Below, one piece after another: positions 9,680-20,955 of a stretch of DNA of 64,000 bases. The stretch lies in assembly GCA_026122225.1 (NCBI GenBank), contig JANEZZ010001872.1, positions 62,001 through 126,000 of the forward strand, written 5' to 3'. Under the pieces are notes generated by a model, which searched no databases, was not told the DNA's origin, and saw nothing but the letters and a program-made list of their open reading frames with translations. The DNA comes from Heloderma charlesbogerti (taxonomy: Eukaryota; Chordata; Lepidosauria; Squamata; Helodermatidae). Made by a program: the position numbers and the translations under genes. Each line of letters opens with the position of its first letter. The first letter of the stretch is position 1.

Positions 9680-10785
9680 GCAATACAATCCATTTCCTAA
9701 GGCAACTTGACAAAGCAGCTGGTGAATGATCGAGGGCTAGGGCCCTGGAAAAGATTGTTAGCCAGCCAGCTGTCAAATAATGTGTATGTTTTCATCTAGC
9801 AAGTGTTCTACAAGGACACCCTCATTGTTTCCCATAAGCTTATGTCCCTTGATGGTGACAAAAAGGAAATATTGCAGGTTACTTTTGTTTAAACTGAAAT
9901 AATTTATGTGCTTGATGAAGCTTTTAAACTGTCATTTGACCTTGCCAGCCCAGCAAATACTACAGATTTCCTGTCATAATCTTGCAGAATTGAGAAAAAT
10001 ACATTGTCTTTCTCTCTCCTCCACAAGCAATGATGGGGGCAAGTGGATATGATTGCCATTTTTCTTGTTTTCAACATATGTGCCTGAGATTGGAACATTT
10101 CTGAAACAAGAGGTTTGTGATATATGGAAAGCTAAAAAATGTGGCAAACTAGTTTAGTGTCTTCACTCCATTAAAGGCAGCTGCTATATTCATATACTTA
10201 AGTCATGAAATTTCTTTCATGGGGTTTGTCAAATCTCAAACACATTCCATGAACCACAGACTTGTTCTCACAAATGGGGCATTTTCCATTCCCCACCCGA
10301 ATGCCAGGAAGGTTGCTTTAAGGCAATATGGTGCATACTAGGTGCAGTGGGGTAAATTTTGGAGGGCAGGTGCTCATCATGATCGTCCCCATAGCCAAGC
10401 TCCCAAGGAGAGTCCAGAATTGCAGGTAGCACTGTTGATCCATATCAACAAACCAGTTTTCACCTGCTAGGCCTTTTGTAAAACTAATGAGTCTAAATGA
10501 CCCCAGCAACATTATTGCTGGGAAAATTCATCCCTCCCCCCCCACAACCCCTCAGCTACTGTGAGGATTTCAGCGAAGCTCAGAAGCAACAGAGAGGTCT
10601 GAGGAGGGTGGCAGATCATGTCAGAGTCCCTGCTAATCAAAAAGTGCTGCTGCTGCAGCCCTGTGTCCTGGTTCTACTACACCACTGACTATGTGTGATT
10701 CCTGCTGCCTTGGAATGTTCAGACAGCACAGTGGTCTGGTCTGAACATGTACAATCAACACATGGAAGAGAGGAGCAAGATTGCA
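9680..10785. other. Unannotated sequence
   Basis: No repeat, exon or RNA gene recognised. The sequence looks like ordinary AT-rich vertebrate intergenic or intronic DNA. Confidence 0.5.
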
Positions 10786-11045
10786 CCCACAGGCCTCAAC
10801 CTCCAGATCTGCCATTCCACCAGTGGAAGGATACCACTTGCAGAATGGGACTTCCACATCCTTTCCTCTGCCCTGCAACCCCCACACCCTCATACACCCT
10901 CCAAATCTGCTCTGGAGGGTCCCTCAACTCTCTGGAGCAGATTTGGAGGGTGAAGGCGGCTGCAGGGGGAGGGGAGGATGCGGAATTCCAATTCCGCAAG
11001 CTGTATCCTTCCGCTGGAGGAATGACAGACCTAGAATCAACCCCC
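10786..11045. mobile_element. MITE of the GATCC-family (copy 1) with central hairpin
   Basis: Outer arms around TGCCATTCCACCAGTGGAAG and GGAAGGATAC pair with ATTCCGC...GTATCCTTCCGC near 10988-11020. The centre is a hairpin in which CCTCCAAATCTGCTC (from about 10898) faces GAGCAGATTTGGAGG (to about 10950). Related copies occur at 14317-14560, 26345-26520, 28306-28548, 37130-37362 and 42988-43240. It is non-coding. Confidence 0.7.
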
Positions 11046-11320
11046 TATGTTTTTGCAGGGTAGATTGTGCAAGTTGATAGGATGGTCTATACTTCATGTT
11101 ATACTTAGACAAACAGTTGAAAAAAGGGCTTCATCTGATTCACTATGAAACTGTATTGTGCCTTGAACCATCAACATAAGGGGTGAATCAATTCACATAG
11201 TCACTTATTCAGTAGAGTTGTTGTGTGATGTCCTATCAGCGTTTAGTAGCGAAGGTATTAAACATTCTCATTATAACCAATCCTACCTATGGTACAGATG
11301 AACTAAATAAGGAAAGCATT

Positions 11321-11470
11321 GCTCGTTTTTATTTATTTATTGCCTTTATTATTATATGCATATCTCACCTTTCTTCCATCGTGGAACTCAAAGTGGCTAC
11401 TTGTGGTTCCCAGGTAGTCTCCCCTCCAAGCCCTGACCAGAGCCAGACCTACTTAGCATCAGCAAGGTGG
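11321..11470 (-). repeat. Probable LINE/SINE tail
   Basis: ATTTATTTATTGCC followed by CATATCTCACCTTTC and GAACTCAAAGTGGC resembles, in reverse orientation, the widespread squamate tail that ends in AATAAATAAA after a GGCGGTATA-type motif. Boundaries and family are uncertain. Confidence 0.45.
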
Positions 11471-12374
11471 CTGCCTCATGTGCCTTTGCTTGTTTTTTAA
11501 CTTGAGCATATCATTAGAAGCACTTCTTTTGTTTTTATAACTCATCTAGAATCCATATTTTTCTTAGAGTTGAACACTGGCATTCCCTTGGGCCGATGAA
11601 AGATGAAAGAGGTCAGATACAAAGCAAAATGTGCTGGAGGCCTGGGGCCAGCCACTGGTACTGGCAGCATTCTCTTGGCGCAGGATAAGTGTTTTGTCTC
11701 ATTCATTTATCTGCCATCAAAAATGCTCTGGTGCTACAGTCTGCAACAGACTGTCGTTTCCCTAAAGAAAATACAAAGCAAGAGGAGGAGGACTTAGTCT
11801 TCTAGCAGCTCATTCTACAGCTCTATAACCAAATTCAAACAATGCACCATCCCTAGAGAGTTTGTGTTTAAAATAATTGCTCAGAGCATGTTGACAGTTC
11901 CAGAACGTTTGAGTGAGATGATATTATACACAATAGAGCTCATTCTTCTTCTCATAAATATGTGCCATGAAAGTGATTAACCTCTGGTCAAGTCAAAATC
12001 CATTACATAGGCAGTCTCCTCGGTACCTGTCAAAAGCCATTAGTAGCTCAAGGGAGCCTGCACTGATAAGCTGCCATCCCTCCAAAGACCTGAGTATCAC
12101 AGGAGGGTATGACTGAATGAGCACCTCCCAAAGGACCTACTGTGATGTAATTTCTGAGCAAGATAAAACCAGAGGACTGGGATGTACCTTTGCATGGCCT
12201 CCCACCTAAAGGATAGAAGCTCAATTTCCTATTTTTTGTGACCTATGTTTGTTTGGCAGGGGGAAGCGGTATTTCATTTGTAAGAGACTCCATCCATGGT
12301 TAAGGTCTCTCAGCTTGAGGAAACAAGAAACTTGAATCCCAGAACTGAATGGGTATACTTAGCCTCCCCCAACC
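11471..12374. other. Unannotated sequence
   Basis: No gene or clear repeat is recognised. Short frames are present without similarity to known proteins. Confidence 0.5.
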
Positions 12375-12500
12375 CAGTGTCTTCTAGATGTTTTGGACCA
12401 ATTCCCATCAGCCCTAGCCAGCATAGCCAATAGTGAAGGATGATGGGAATTGTAGGGCAAACATCTGGAGGGCCACAAGTTGCCCACTCCTGGCCCAGAT
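12375..12500. mobile_element. Short inverted-repeat DNA element
   Basis: AGATGTTTTGGACCAATTCC faces GGGAATTGTAGGGCAAACATCT around a short loop, followed by GGAGGGCCACAAGTTGCC. This hairpin layout is a common hAT-type MITE in squamates as far as I recall. No duplication could be confirmed. Confidence 0.6.
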
Positions 12501-12589
12501 ACTGTGGTTTCTTCTGAGCATGTTCAGAATGGATTGTCACCAGGCAGCCTCATAATTAGAGTTCTCAGTGCCTCTCAGCTTGATGCAGG

Positions 12590-12960
12590 GATTGGCAATG
12601 CAGCGCCCATGGGTGCACTGGCACCTGCCAAGACCCCTGACTGCACCGGCCAAGACCCCCTTCCTCACCGCCCTATGTGCACCAACCCCACCTTTACACT
12701 GCCACTGCTTCTCCCTACTCCCATGGGGCCACATCAGGAGACTTCCTGCTTCTTTGGTGTTAGGCAGCAGCAGAGAGGAAGACAGACAAGGTGGTAGGGG
12801 TGAGGGAATACGGCAGGGGGGATGTAACAGTGGGAGGAATGTAGTGGCAGTGGCAATAGGGGGAATTCAGGGGGAGGAGGAGGAGGCAACCCAAAGCAGC
12901 CAAAAGTGCCCCACTTCGGCTCGGAGCTTGGGCTTCAGGCCGAAGCAGTGCACAGGCCTA
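12590..12960 (-). mobile_element. Remnant of hAT family 2
   Basis: The right end CCGAAGCAGTGCACAGGCCTA is, on the complement strand, the same type of terminus as the left end of the element at 21848 (GGCTGTGCACTGCTTTGGCC). The left boundary and duplication were not found. A second hAT-like motif, CAGGGATTGGCAATGCAG, begins at about 12587 and may belong to another element. The open frames here are GC-rich repeat sequence. Confidence 0.5.
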
Positions 12961-13452
12961 ATAATTGCTTGGTCTTTTCCAAACTGGGGGGAGTTTGTTT
13001 CTGACTCCTGCCCCTCCAGTTCAAAAATATATTGCCATTTCCACTTGGAATAAATCAAGGCACCCAGTCAACGTCATAATTGTCTGAGAGATTCAAGTGG
13101 CCTTAGCTTTTCTTGCTTTTAAAGTTTATATCTCTTGACTCTTGAGAAAGAGTTGCACTAAAGGTACCAGGAACAAGGGGCATCATTTTGCTATATTTGG
13201 CCCCCGAACATGCTGAAAACCAAATGCTTTACACAGGTATAACATGGACTAATTACGCATGCAGAGATAAGGAGAACAAAAATGGAAAGAAATATTCTCT
13301 GAAGTCAGTTTCATTTACACAGTATTTCCTGATGGAACAATTTGGAAAATGATTTGGCCTTTGCATTATATGCATCTGCTCGCTGATGGCGCATTACAAA
13401 TAGGCGAAGCATTGGTATCTAAGGAAATCATGATTCGGCTCTAAACCTTAGA
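12961..13452. other. Unannotated AT-rich sequence
   Basis: The stretch 13200-13450 is free of recognised repeats and rich in homeodomain- and POU-like AT motifs. It could be conserved non-coding sequence, but I cannot test this. Confidence 0.4.
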
Positions 13453-13790
13453 ATCTCAAAGACTGTTGGAGACTATGCATATTAACCAGAGAATGTGCAT
13501 ATTCCCTAGAGAATGTACAAAATGTAGTCTAGACATGCGCATTCCCTAAGATCTGTTGGAGATTATGCATAATGGCCAGAGGGTGTTCAAAATACCATTG
13601 AGATATTCACATTTCCCAAGGCCTGTTGGGGATTATGCACAATGGCCAATGTACGTGTAAAATGCATTCAAGATATGCACATTACTCAAAGTTTATTGGA
13701 GATTATGCATCATGGCTGAAGAATGTGCACAATTCCCTCTTCATTAACAGATTATATGCACACTGCTTGTTATGCACACTAACTGTTCAA
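13453..13790. repeat. Degenerate tandem repeat, 70-90-bp unit
   Basis: The phrase CTGTTGGAGATTATGCAT recurs in altered form starting at 13463, 13553, 13623 and 13693, giving spacings of 90, 70 and 70 bp. Each unit also carries an ATGGCCAGAG-like and a GATATGCACATT-like segment. The four units have diverged clearly from one another, so the array is old. Confidence 0.8.
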
Positions 13791-14316
13791 CTCACATCAT
13801 ACCCAACATATATACAGTTCCGGAGATAAAAGTACAGTGCTTGTGCCCCTTAAAAATGACTTAGTAATAGGTGTTTTTAAAAAGATTGTAAATCAAAATT
13901 TACTTCATTTCTATATATTTTATACCACTTTTCAGTCATATGATTTACAAAGCAGTAGTTCTCTATTACCTTTTCGGAATGTTAAACAAAGGAGTCCTGA
14001 TTATAATAACTGAGTTGAGAGAGGAGGTCTTATAGTAATTAAAAAGGGAAGAAAGTTGGTCATGTATAAATAATACCGAGAGGGACTGAATGGAGTTGTT
14101 AATAGTCAATGAAAACTCACTCCAAGAAGTCCATTAAAAAATTAAATGAATCTCTATCTCAGAAATCTGAGAACCAATATTTACTGATGCATGAATATTG
14201 CAATAGCAATCAGAATATTGCTTCACATTTTGAAAACATCTGCCCAGAAAAGAGATTTAACCAAAAAAATATTTTACTCCAGCGCCAGAAATAGAGTGTT
14301 TCCTTTCTATCTCAGG
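13791..14316. other. Unannotated AT-rich sequence
   Basis: No gene or clear repeat recognised. Confidence 0.45.
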
Positions 14317-14560
14317 TTGGGTCCAGATCCTTGGTTCTGCACATGGAAGGACACCACTTGTGGAACAGGATCTTGGGGTCTTCCCCTTCCCTCTTCAGCC
14401 CCCTTCCCCATGCACCCTCCATATTTCCTACAGGGGATTGGAGGACCCTCCAGAGGTTTTTGGAGGGCATGTGGTGTGTGGGGGGGAGGACAGCAAAGTC
14501 CCGTTCCACAAGTGTCAGCCTTCTGCTGGTGGAAAGAAGATTCTGGCTTCAACTCCAAAT
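14317..14560. mobile_element. MITE of the GATCC-family (copy 2)
   Basis: GGTTGGGTCCAGAT at the left and AGATTCTGGCTTCAACTCC at the right form diverged inverted ends. Inside, GAAGGACACCACTTGTGGAA faces TTCCACAAGTGTCAGCCTTC, and a central hairpin pairs ATTGGAGGACCCTCC with neighbouring sequence. Same plan as 10786-11045. Confidence 0.7.
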
Positions 14561-14990
14561 CTATATAGTTATTATTGGACTTGGCTTCAGGTGAATAGGA
14601 ATGGTACAGAATATCAGATGACAGTGTTCAGACATTGGTAAAAACATCATGCCTCCATCTCAATTGCTCTGCTCTGCTGAGATACTATTACATTTAGTGA
14701 TACCATGCAAGGCAGGAATGGGCAGACTTCAAGCTTGCAAGATCAACTTTGTTTCTTACTAGAACCTTAAGATCCACCAACTAGAGCCTGGTGCGAATGA
14801 AAGAATGCTGAGCCCAGGGATTTGTTTTGTGCAATGGAACTGAATGGAGCTCACAATCCTTCCACATAAAAACCCACACCTGCTTACCGCTTCGTTTCAG
14901 CAGTATAATTCTGGGTGGGTTTGTGGGTGGCAGTCACTTTGCTGCTGCTGTTGTTAAATTACTGGGACTTAGGAATCCTTGCTCATCTAT
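14561..14990. other. Unannotated spacer
   Basis: No supported gene or repeat. The final seven bases, CATCTAT, are the left target-site copy of element E, one base short. Confidence 0.45.
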
Positions 14991-15894
14991 TAGGGATGTC
15001 GGAGAATTTCTCCACGAATCTCCGGGAGGCCGAATGCCAATGCATTCGGCCCCCCGAAATTGGTGAGGAAATTCTCCAACACCCCCCGCCCCCCCGGGAT
15101 GGGACTTACCTCGTGCGAATGTCCCTCGTGGCGGCGGGTCCCGGCGGCTGTTCGGCAGCGGTTCGGCAGTGGTTCGGCGGCGGTTTGGCGGCCAGTCTTC
15201 CGACCGGATGCCGCCACCGCCATTACAAAGTAAAAAAAAAACGTGATAGGCTATGTAAAGATTTACGTAGCCTATCACGGCTAGATTTTCAAAGTCAGCC
15301 ATGATAGGCTACGTAAATCTTTACATAGCCTATCATGGCTGACTTTGGGGGGGGGGAAGCACATACGCAAATGGCGGCGCCCATGGGTGCCGCCATTTGC
15401 GTTCCTTATTTGGGCAATGGTAGCCTACGTAAAGATTTATGTAGACTACGGCGAAAATAAGGGCAATGCTATTTGCATTGCCCTTATTTTCGCCATAGTC
15501 TATGTAAATCTTTACGTAGACTACCCGTGCCCAAATAAGAAACGCAAATGGCGGCGCCCATGGGCACCGCCATTTGCATACGTGCTTTTTTTTCCCCCAA
15601 AGTCAGCCGTGATAGGCTATGTAAAGATTTATGTAGCCTATCACGGCTGACTTTGAAAATCTAGCCGTGATAGGCTACGTAAATCTTTATGTAGCCTATC
15701 ACTTTTTCTTTCTTTTTTTACTTTACTTTTTTCTTTCGCGGCTGGAGAGGCGGGGCGCTCCCCTCCGGCCAGAATTTCGGTGGGGAGGGATGGGGCGCCT
15801 CCCCACCCACCAAGAATTTCGGGGGGAGAAACGGAGCACCTCCCCCCCACCGAAAAAAGATGCAGGACCAGGTAAGGGACTTTCGTCCATCCCT
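14991..15894 (+). mobile_element. Palindromic hAT-like element E (expanded core)
   Basis: TAGGGATGTC begins the element and TCCATCCCTA ends it. CATCTAT on the left and CATCTATT on the right are an 8-bp duplication with one lost T. The core 15242-15702 has nine sub-palindromes: the outer GTGATAGGCTATGTAAA hairpin is doubled on both sides (linked by GGCTAGATTTTCAAAGTCAGCC), so the expansion is itself mirrored. Donor motifs are ACTTACCTCG on the left and CAGGTAAGGGAC on the right. The G-run/C-run subterminal unit appears about three times (15738-15855). No protein is encoded. Confidence 0.92.
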
Positions 15895-15902
15895 ACATCT
15901 AT

Positions 15903-16956
15903 TGCAAACCACCCAGAGATAGACCTGTAGATTCTGATGTACTTCTGCCCACCCCGCTGCAACGGGTGTGTTTCCAAGGTGGGGAGGGCCACCAAAGCCT
16001 CTTAACACAGTAACCTCAGAATCATCAGGCCCACAGAGACGGGCACAATAGAGTCAGAACCACACTACACATTACACTAATTGTGCAGCCTGTAAGTGGA
16101 GGTTAACCTTTTGTTTACTCTAGTGTAAGCACATGTGACACCACCACACACTGAGGGGGGAGGATTAAACATCCACCACCAACTTTTCCCTGACCCCCCC
16201 CCCAACCATGGGGGGAGTGATTAAAAAAAAGGAAAAAGCCTCTATTGATGCCAATGGTAACTTCTTTTTCTTTTTTAACACCCCCGCCCCCTTGAAAACA
16301 TAAATTGATGAGTACATGCTTCCCAGCTTTCTGTGTCACTACCTTAAACATGTGAGCCAAACATATGCTGCTGCTGTGGTTCATAACATAGCTGCAATTC
16401 CGCCTCCCTTTAATTTAGCAATGAAAAGATGCAGCTCACGTACCTAGAACATTGAAAGGTTGATGCAATTATTCTATTACTTTCTTTGGGACTTAATTAA
16501 ATTCCAGTTACTACCAATGTAAAGTAGATTTGACAGATGAAGATTTAGCTTGACATGTTAGACCGGTTAATTCTTGATTTAGGCGAAGTCATTGACTTTA
16601 ATGAATGAGACAGTGTTTTGCTGATATCATTGACAAAGCCATACGTTCTTAAGTTAAAATATACAGTGCACACAATTTTAGTGCAAAAGATTGCAGGGTT
16701 GGCCTGTTGATAGAAAAAGCTTTCCCCTTTGCTCTCCTTGAATCTCAAGCTGCTTTTCTCACTGTTTACAGCAACAAGAATTCAGAACCTCTCTGACATT
16801 TAAAAATAATCAGATTTCCTATATTGTGACATCCATGCTAGCCATCACCCAGTGCCAGCTGGGGGAAAAAACAAAACACCTTTGGCTTGCTTTCCGGGGA
16901 AGTACACACTCACTCACTCACACACATATTGGATAATAGGGGAGCAAAGTGAATTA
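15903..16956. other. Unannotated sequence
   Basis: The part at 16130-16300 contains C-runs, A-runs and CTTTTTCTTTTTT tracts arranged partly as an inverted repeat, and resembles 17695-17920. It may be another MITE. No gene seen. Confidence 0.45.
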
Positions 16957-17085
16957 AATCCCATGTGAATCCAACTTAGAGTAGACCCATTAAAATGAAT
17001 GGAAATCAAGTTAGTCATGACTCATTTAAATCCCATTCATTTCAGTGGATCTACTCTCATAGGATGAACATTGGATTTAACATTG
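16957..17085. mobile_element. Hairpin MITE (AGTAGACCCATT type)
   Basis: AATCCAACTTAGAGTAGACC faces GGATCTACTCTCATAGGAT, and AATGAATGGAAATCAAG faces CCCATTCATTT, with TAGTCATGACT at the centre. The element at 63137-63263 has the same plan, so the two belong to one family. Confidence 0.8.
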
Positions 17086-17923
17086 TATTTCTTTAAAAAA
17101 AAAGTTGAAAAGGGGGAAGGGAGAAACGAACGATGCATAAAGCAATGGACTGTTTCTGCAGGCAGAATGGTAGCTTTGCTAATGCTCAACCTTTTTTCTA
17201 AATACTTTAAAGGGAAAATGGGTGTCCCTGTGCTTTAATAGTAAAGAGTAGGGAGTGTTCAGCTTCTATCTTTTAAAGAACATTCATACATTTACAGGGG
17301 AGGAAGTGTTGCTCAACATCAGGGGCAGTAACCAATAAGTCTCCATGTCATTCACACAACAGCATTCGGCACAGCACTCACAAACATGACAACACAGTAG
17401 CTGAGGACCATTCTTCAATAGAATTATATATGGCTGTGCGCATGTATGTGCGCGCGCACATGTGTTTGAATGCTGGAGAATGGCACATTTGTTTACAAGA
17501 GAAGGTCTACCTTGTGCAATTGCTGCTTTACTTTTTTTATTGGATTCTGAAAATGGGAAAGGCAGCCATTTTCTTAAATCTGCATAGCGGGTCAATTGAG
17601 GATCAGATCCTAAACACCCTGGAGACCAGGTTGCATGCCAAACTAAATATTCTGATTGGCATACTTACCTCTGTGTAAGCATGCATGTCCCCAGTTCAGA
17701 TCAGGGCCATGGAGATTCAGGAGGGGGAGATTTAAGCTTTTTCCTCTCCCATTTTTGTGCTGAAATTACACACACACACACACGGGGCAGGAGGACAGAA
17801 AAAAGTCTCCATTGGAATCCATGGAGACATGTTTTTTCTTTTTTTAACACCTCCCCCCCCCCCGCACATGGAATTTTGGCATGTAAATGGGACAGGCAGA
17901 AGAAATCCCCCTTGTGATGCCCA
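17086..17923. other. Unannotated sequence with simple repeats
   Basis: Contains a CA run near 17768-17783 and a purine/pyrimidine tract near 17834-17860. No gene recognised. Confidence 0.45.
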
Positions 17924-18450
17924 AATGGAGGAATCCTCCTCTGAGGAGGAGCTACATCTCCTGGAGATAGCCAACACCCAGGAGCCACCCATGGCAAGAG
18001 AGCTGGGGGAGCCTGGGCCCTCCGGGGAGATGGCCATGGTTCTGCCCCCACAGGAGAAGGGCAGTTCTGGCTCTGAGGCAAAGGGCTAGGTGACTACCCA
18101 GCCCCCAACAGCATTGTTGCCTCAAGAGGCAGGCTAGTCAATCTCCTTTAAGAAAAGGACTCAAATAGAAAGGAGGACTCCTCAAGAGGAAGGGACTCCT
18201 TGGGAGTAAGGCCTGTAACAAACTACAGGTGAGCCCAGGGTGGGGCTCAGGGAACTCTGGCAATATAAGCCTGCAGTATCAGTCTGTTGGGAATAGTATA
18301 TATTTATTTATGAGTTTTAGTGCTGCTTGCCTTCCTCTGTGATTGAACCTGTATGCTGTTGATTTTGGACCCCTGCTTGACTCTGCTTTTTGGTCTGTGT
18401 ATTATATCTGATTGCTTATCTGTGTTGAGACCTTGAATGCTCTTTCAGAA
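17924..18450 (+). repeat. Acidic-ORF interspersed repeat, possibly LTR-derived
   Basis: An open frame starting at 17924 encodes a serine/glutamate-rich peptide (MEESSSEEELHLLE) and ends at 18089. A similar motif, SSSDSEEELLH, is encoded on the minus strand at 49539-50042. Both are followed by non-coding sequence with no recognisable domain. I infer two members of one retroelement-type repeat rather than host genes. The class is not established and downstream similarity between the two is weak. Confidence 0.45.
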
Positions 18451-19771
18451 CTCTCTTTTGGAGTCAGATGCATTTGCTACTACTCTTTCACAAACTTTCC
18501 AAAAGCAAGGAAGCAGAGCATACAGCTGTTAGGAAACATTTTGGCCTCAGGTTGGGGCCTTGACATTATGGCAAGCATGTATGGAAGTATCCAGATGTGC
18601 CAGGAGCACTGGAAATGCCATTCCCAGTGTGTTTGGATGCTGCCTGCTACACATGCTTGTGGTAGCATTGCAAAACGCAGGAAGTATGGAAATGAAATTC
18701 CTCCCAGCACACCTGAATGCTACTGCACAAGCTTGCAGCATGCATCCAGGTCTCTCTGAGGTCCAACAGTTACCATTAGCCTTCACCATCACTTTCTCAC
18801 TTTCAGTGCCTGTGGGATGGGAAAGCTCAGTAGTGGGAAAATGTCTTGGCCTTGGTAGAGCCCTGATGATGTTATTGGGAGTGGATCAGGGCCTAGAGGC
18901 CTCACCCATTCACAATGAGTCTGAACGTTAAATAGATTCATTTTTAGAATGCCCAGTGTACACTCTCCAGATTAGTCCATTTTAACTGGACAAATTGGGC
19001 TGGGTTGGGCTTGTCCTTCCCTATAAAAATCATGGTCCACAAAGAAGAGGCTTCTCACACAGATGAAAGCACATTTACTAATATACATCATCTTCTTGCA
19101 TAGCTCTAGTGGAAACACAAAATGTGAACATCTGTTAGAAGTGTGTAATAATAAGTCTGAGATAGTCAAAGACAAACCCAGAAGCCTAGAAATAATTTGA
19201 ACTCTGCAATCTCCTCTTCTCTCTCAGCCAGGAATAATTATCTTACTTCAGTGATCAAGAAGGATGCATGCTTAATGAGCTGGAAAATATGCGGATGTGT
19301 AGTCTATATGTCATATATGATGCTTGCAGAGTGACTTGCATATTTGTGATTAATATACTTGGGAAATCTTCCATTATAGACATGTCTAGAAATAAAGGCA
19401 ATTAGCACAAGGTTTGAGCAAAACCACTCCTAGCACTGCTCAGAGTAGATTACAGATTTATTTTTCCTTCCTTAATTACATGGAAAATGGAGTATCTTAG
19501 CTATTGAGTCTTTCTCCCAACATTCAAGCCGGATGACTTTTATGAGCGTTCCATTTTAAAGAAATGGTTTATTACCTAAGTGGCATCCTTTCCTAATAGA
19601 TGTTGTGCCTTATCTGTTGCATTTTATTGGGGTTTTTTTAATTGCAATTATGATTATTTTAACTGGTTCTTTATTTTGTTCTGCAAACTACCCAGCAAAC
19701 TTCTGCTACAGGGCAGCTTATAAATGGTATGCATGCATGATTTTATAGAGGGTGGGCTATGCAAAGCATCC
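18451..19771. other. Unannotated sequence
   Basis: Within 18568-18746 two related segments (GGAAATGCCATTCC... and GGAAATGAAATTCC...) lie about 78 bp apart, each with short hairpins, suggesting a decayed MITE. The rest is AT-rich without recognised features. Confidence 0.45.
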
Positions 19772-19773
19772 TG

Positions 19774-19810
<37 letters not shown>

Positions 19811-19811
19811 C
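19772..19811. repeat. (TG)n(AG)n compound microsatellite
   Basis: A TG run passes directly into an AG run. Such compound dinucleotide tracts are often variable in length. Confidence 0.95.
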
Positions 19812-20875
19812 GAGTGCGAGCTAGGTGTGTGTATAAGCAGAAATGCATCAGTTCAGGATCAGCCTAAACTCCCTGGAGGACAGTTGTTTAGGATCTGACC
19901 TTCAGATGAGCTCCAGATTTGATCATGCCCTTGATTGTGTCAATGGGAATGCAGTCAGGCCCAGAGGTCTCCTCTCCCCCAGTTCCTCACAATTAATTTC
20001 CCTTCCCACTGGGAATTCCCCATGGGGACCATGATGAAGCCTAGAAGCTTCCGCAACCCTCCAGAGCTCCAGGGCCCCCCTTTTCTTTTCTCCAAAACTT
20101 ACCTGGCAGTGAAAAGAAGGGCTGTAGCAGCAGGGATAGGCCTTCAAATGCTGCGGGAACAGCACCCAAGGCACCAGCAAGGACCCAAGATCCCCGAGGA
20201 AGTACAGCTCCCAGGATGCTGTTGAGCATCCTTCTGGGTTCCAGCATTCCTGGGAAATGTAATTTCCCAGGGTACCTTGCTAAGGACCCAGTAGCCCTAT
20301 GAAACTACTACAGTATGTAATGATTCTGGCACCTACAGTGCTTCTGACAGGACTAACAAGGGCCACAGCAACAGCTGTCCTTATCACTACACTCAACTGC
20401 TAGGTATGCATCATTGGGAAAGGGTGTCTAGCTAATTACAAACTGAACCTGAACTATAGGAAGTTTTGTGCTTGACTCATAATTAGCCTGAATATTCAAA
20501 CTGTTCTGGCCCTGTAATGCCTCCCCTTCCCCCTCATTTTCATCCAGATAATCTCCGTTGATGAAGCCCATATCGGGTTGAATACCTGAAATGATCTTAA
20601 ACAGTTACTTACGGATGTGAGGTTGCTGTGTCCTCAATACTGCTGTGTCTTTATGTTTTAGTGAATTTGACACAACAATCAAACTGTGCTGGGTACACGA
20701 AATGCCACAAAAATTTTCCTTTTCAGTATGTTCGTTATTTTTTTCACTTATTCCTGATGAAATACCTTATTAAAATGCACAAATAGGAAAAGTGAGATTA
20801 AAGCATCTGTGTACTGTATGTACCAAACTTGGGAGATACAAACAAATCCAAGGGTGTGTTTGTTGCCCTGACTGC
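19812..20875. other. Unannotated sequence with small hairpins
   Basis: Two short palindromes stand out: GATGCTGTTGAGCATC near 20215 and CCTGGGAAATGTAATTTCCC near 20249. AAGGACCCA occurs near 20179 and 20283. No gene seen. Confidence 0.45.
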
Positions 20876-20955
20876 TTAGCTTAACATCTGTTCCAGGTAA
20901 ATTGGTAAAGCATTATCAAAAGATAAAATTATCAAGAAAGAAGGACATGTTCTGC
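20876..20955 (+). mobile_element. CR1 LINE, 5' segment of interrupted copy
   Basis: The sequence CAGGTAAATTGGTAAAGCATTATCAAAAGATAAAATTATCAAG (described in part here) is the CR1 reverse-transcriptase region. It is continued, after element F, by the segment at 21548. The last eight bases, TGTTCTGC, are the target site duplicated by F. The LINE is 5'-truncated here. Confidence 0.8.

Noticed and set aside
12568..13053. 161-codon open frame
   Set aside because: It crosses hAT-like repeat ends and has low-complexity composition; no exon signal or known domain is seen.
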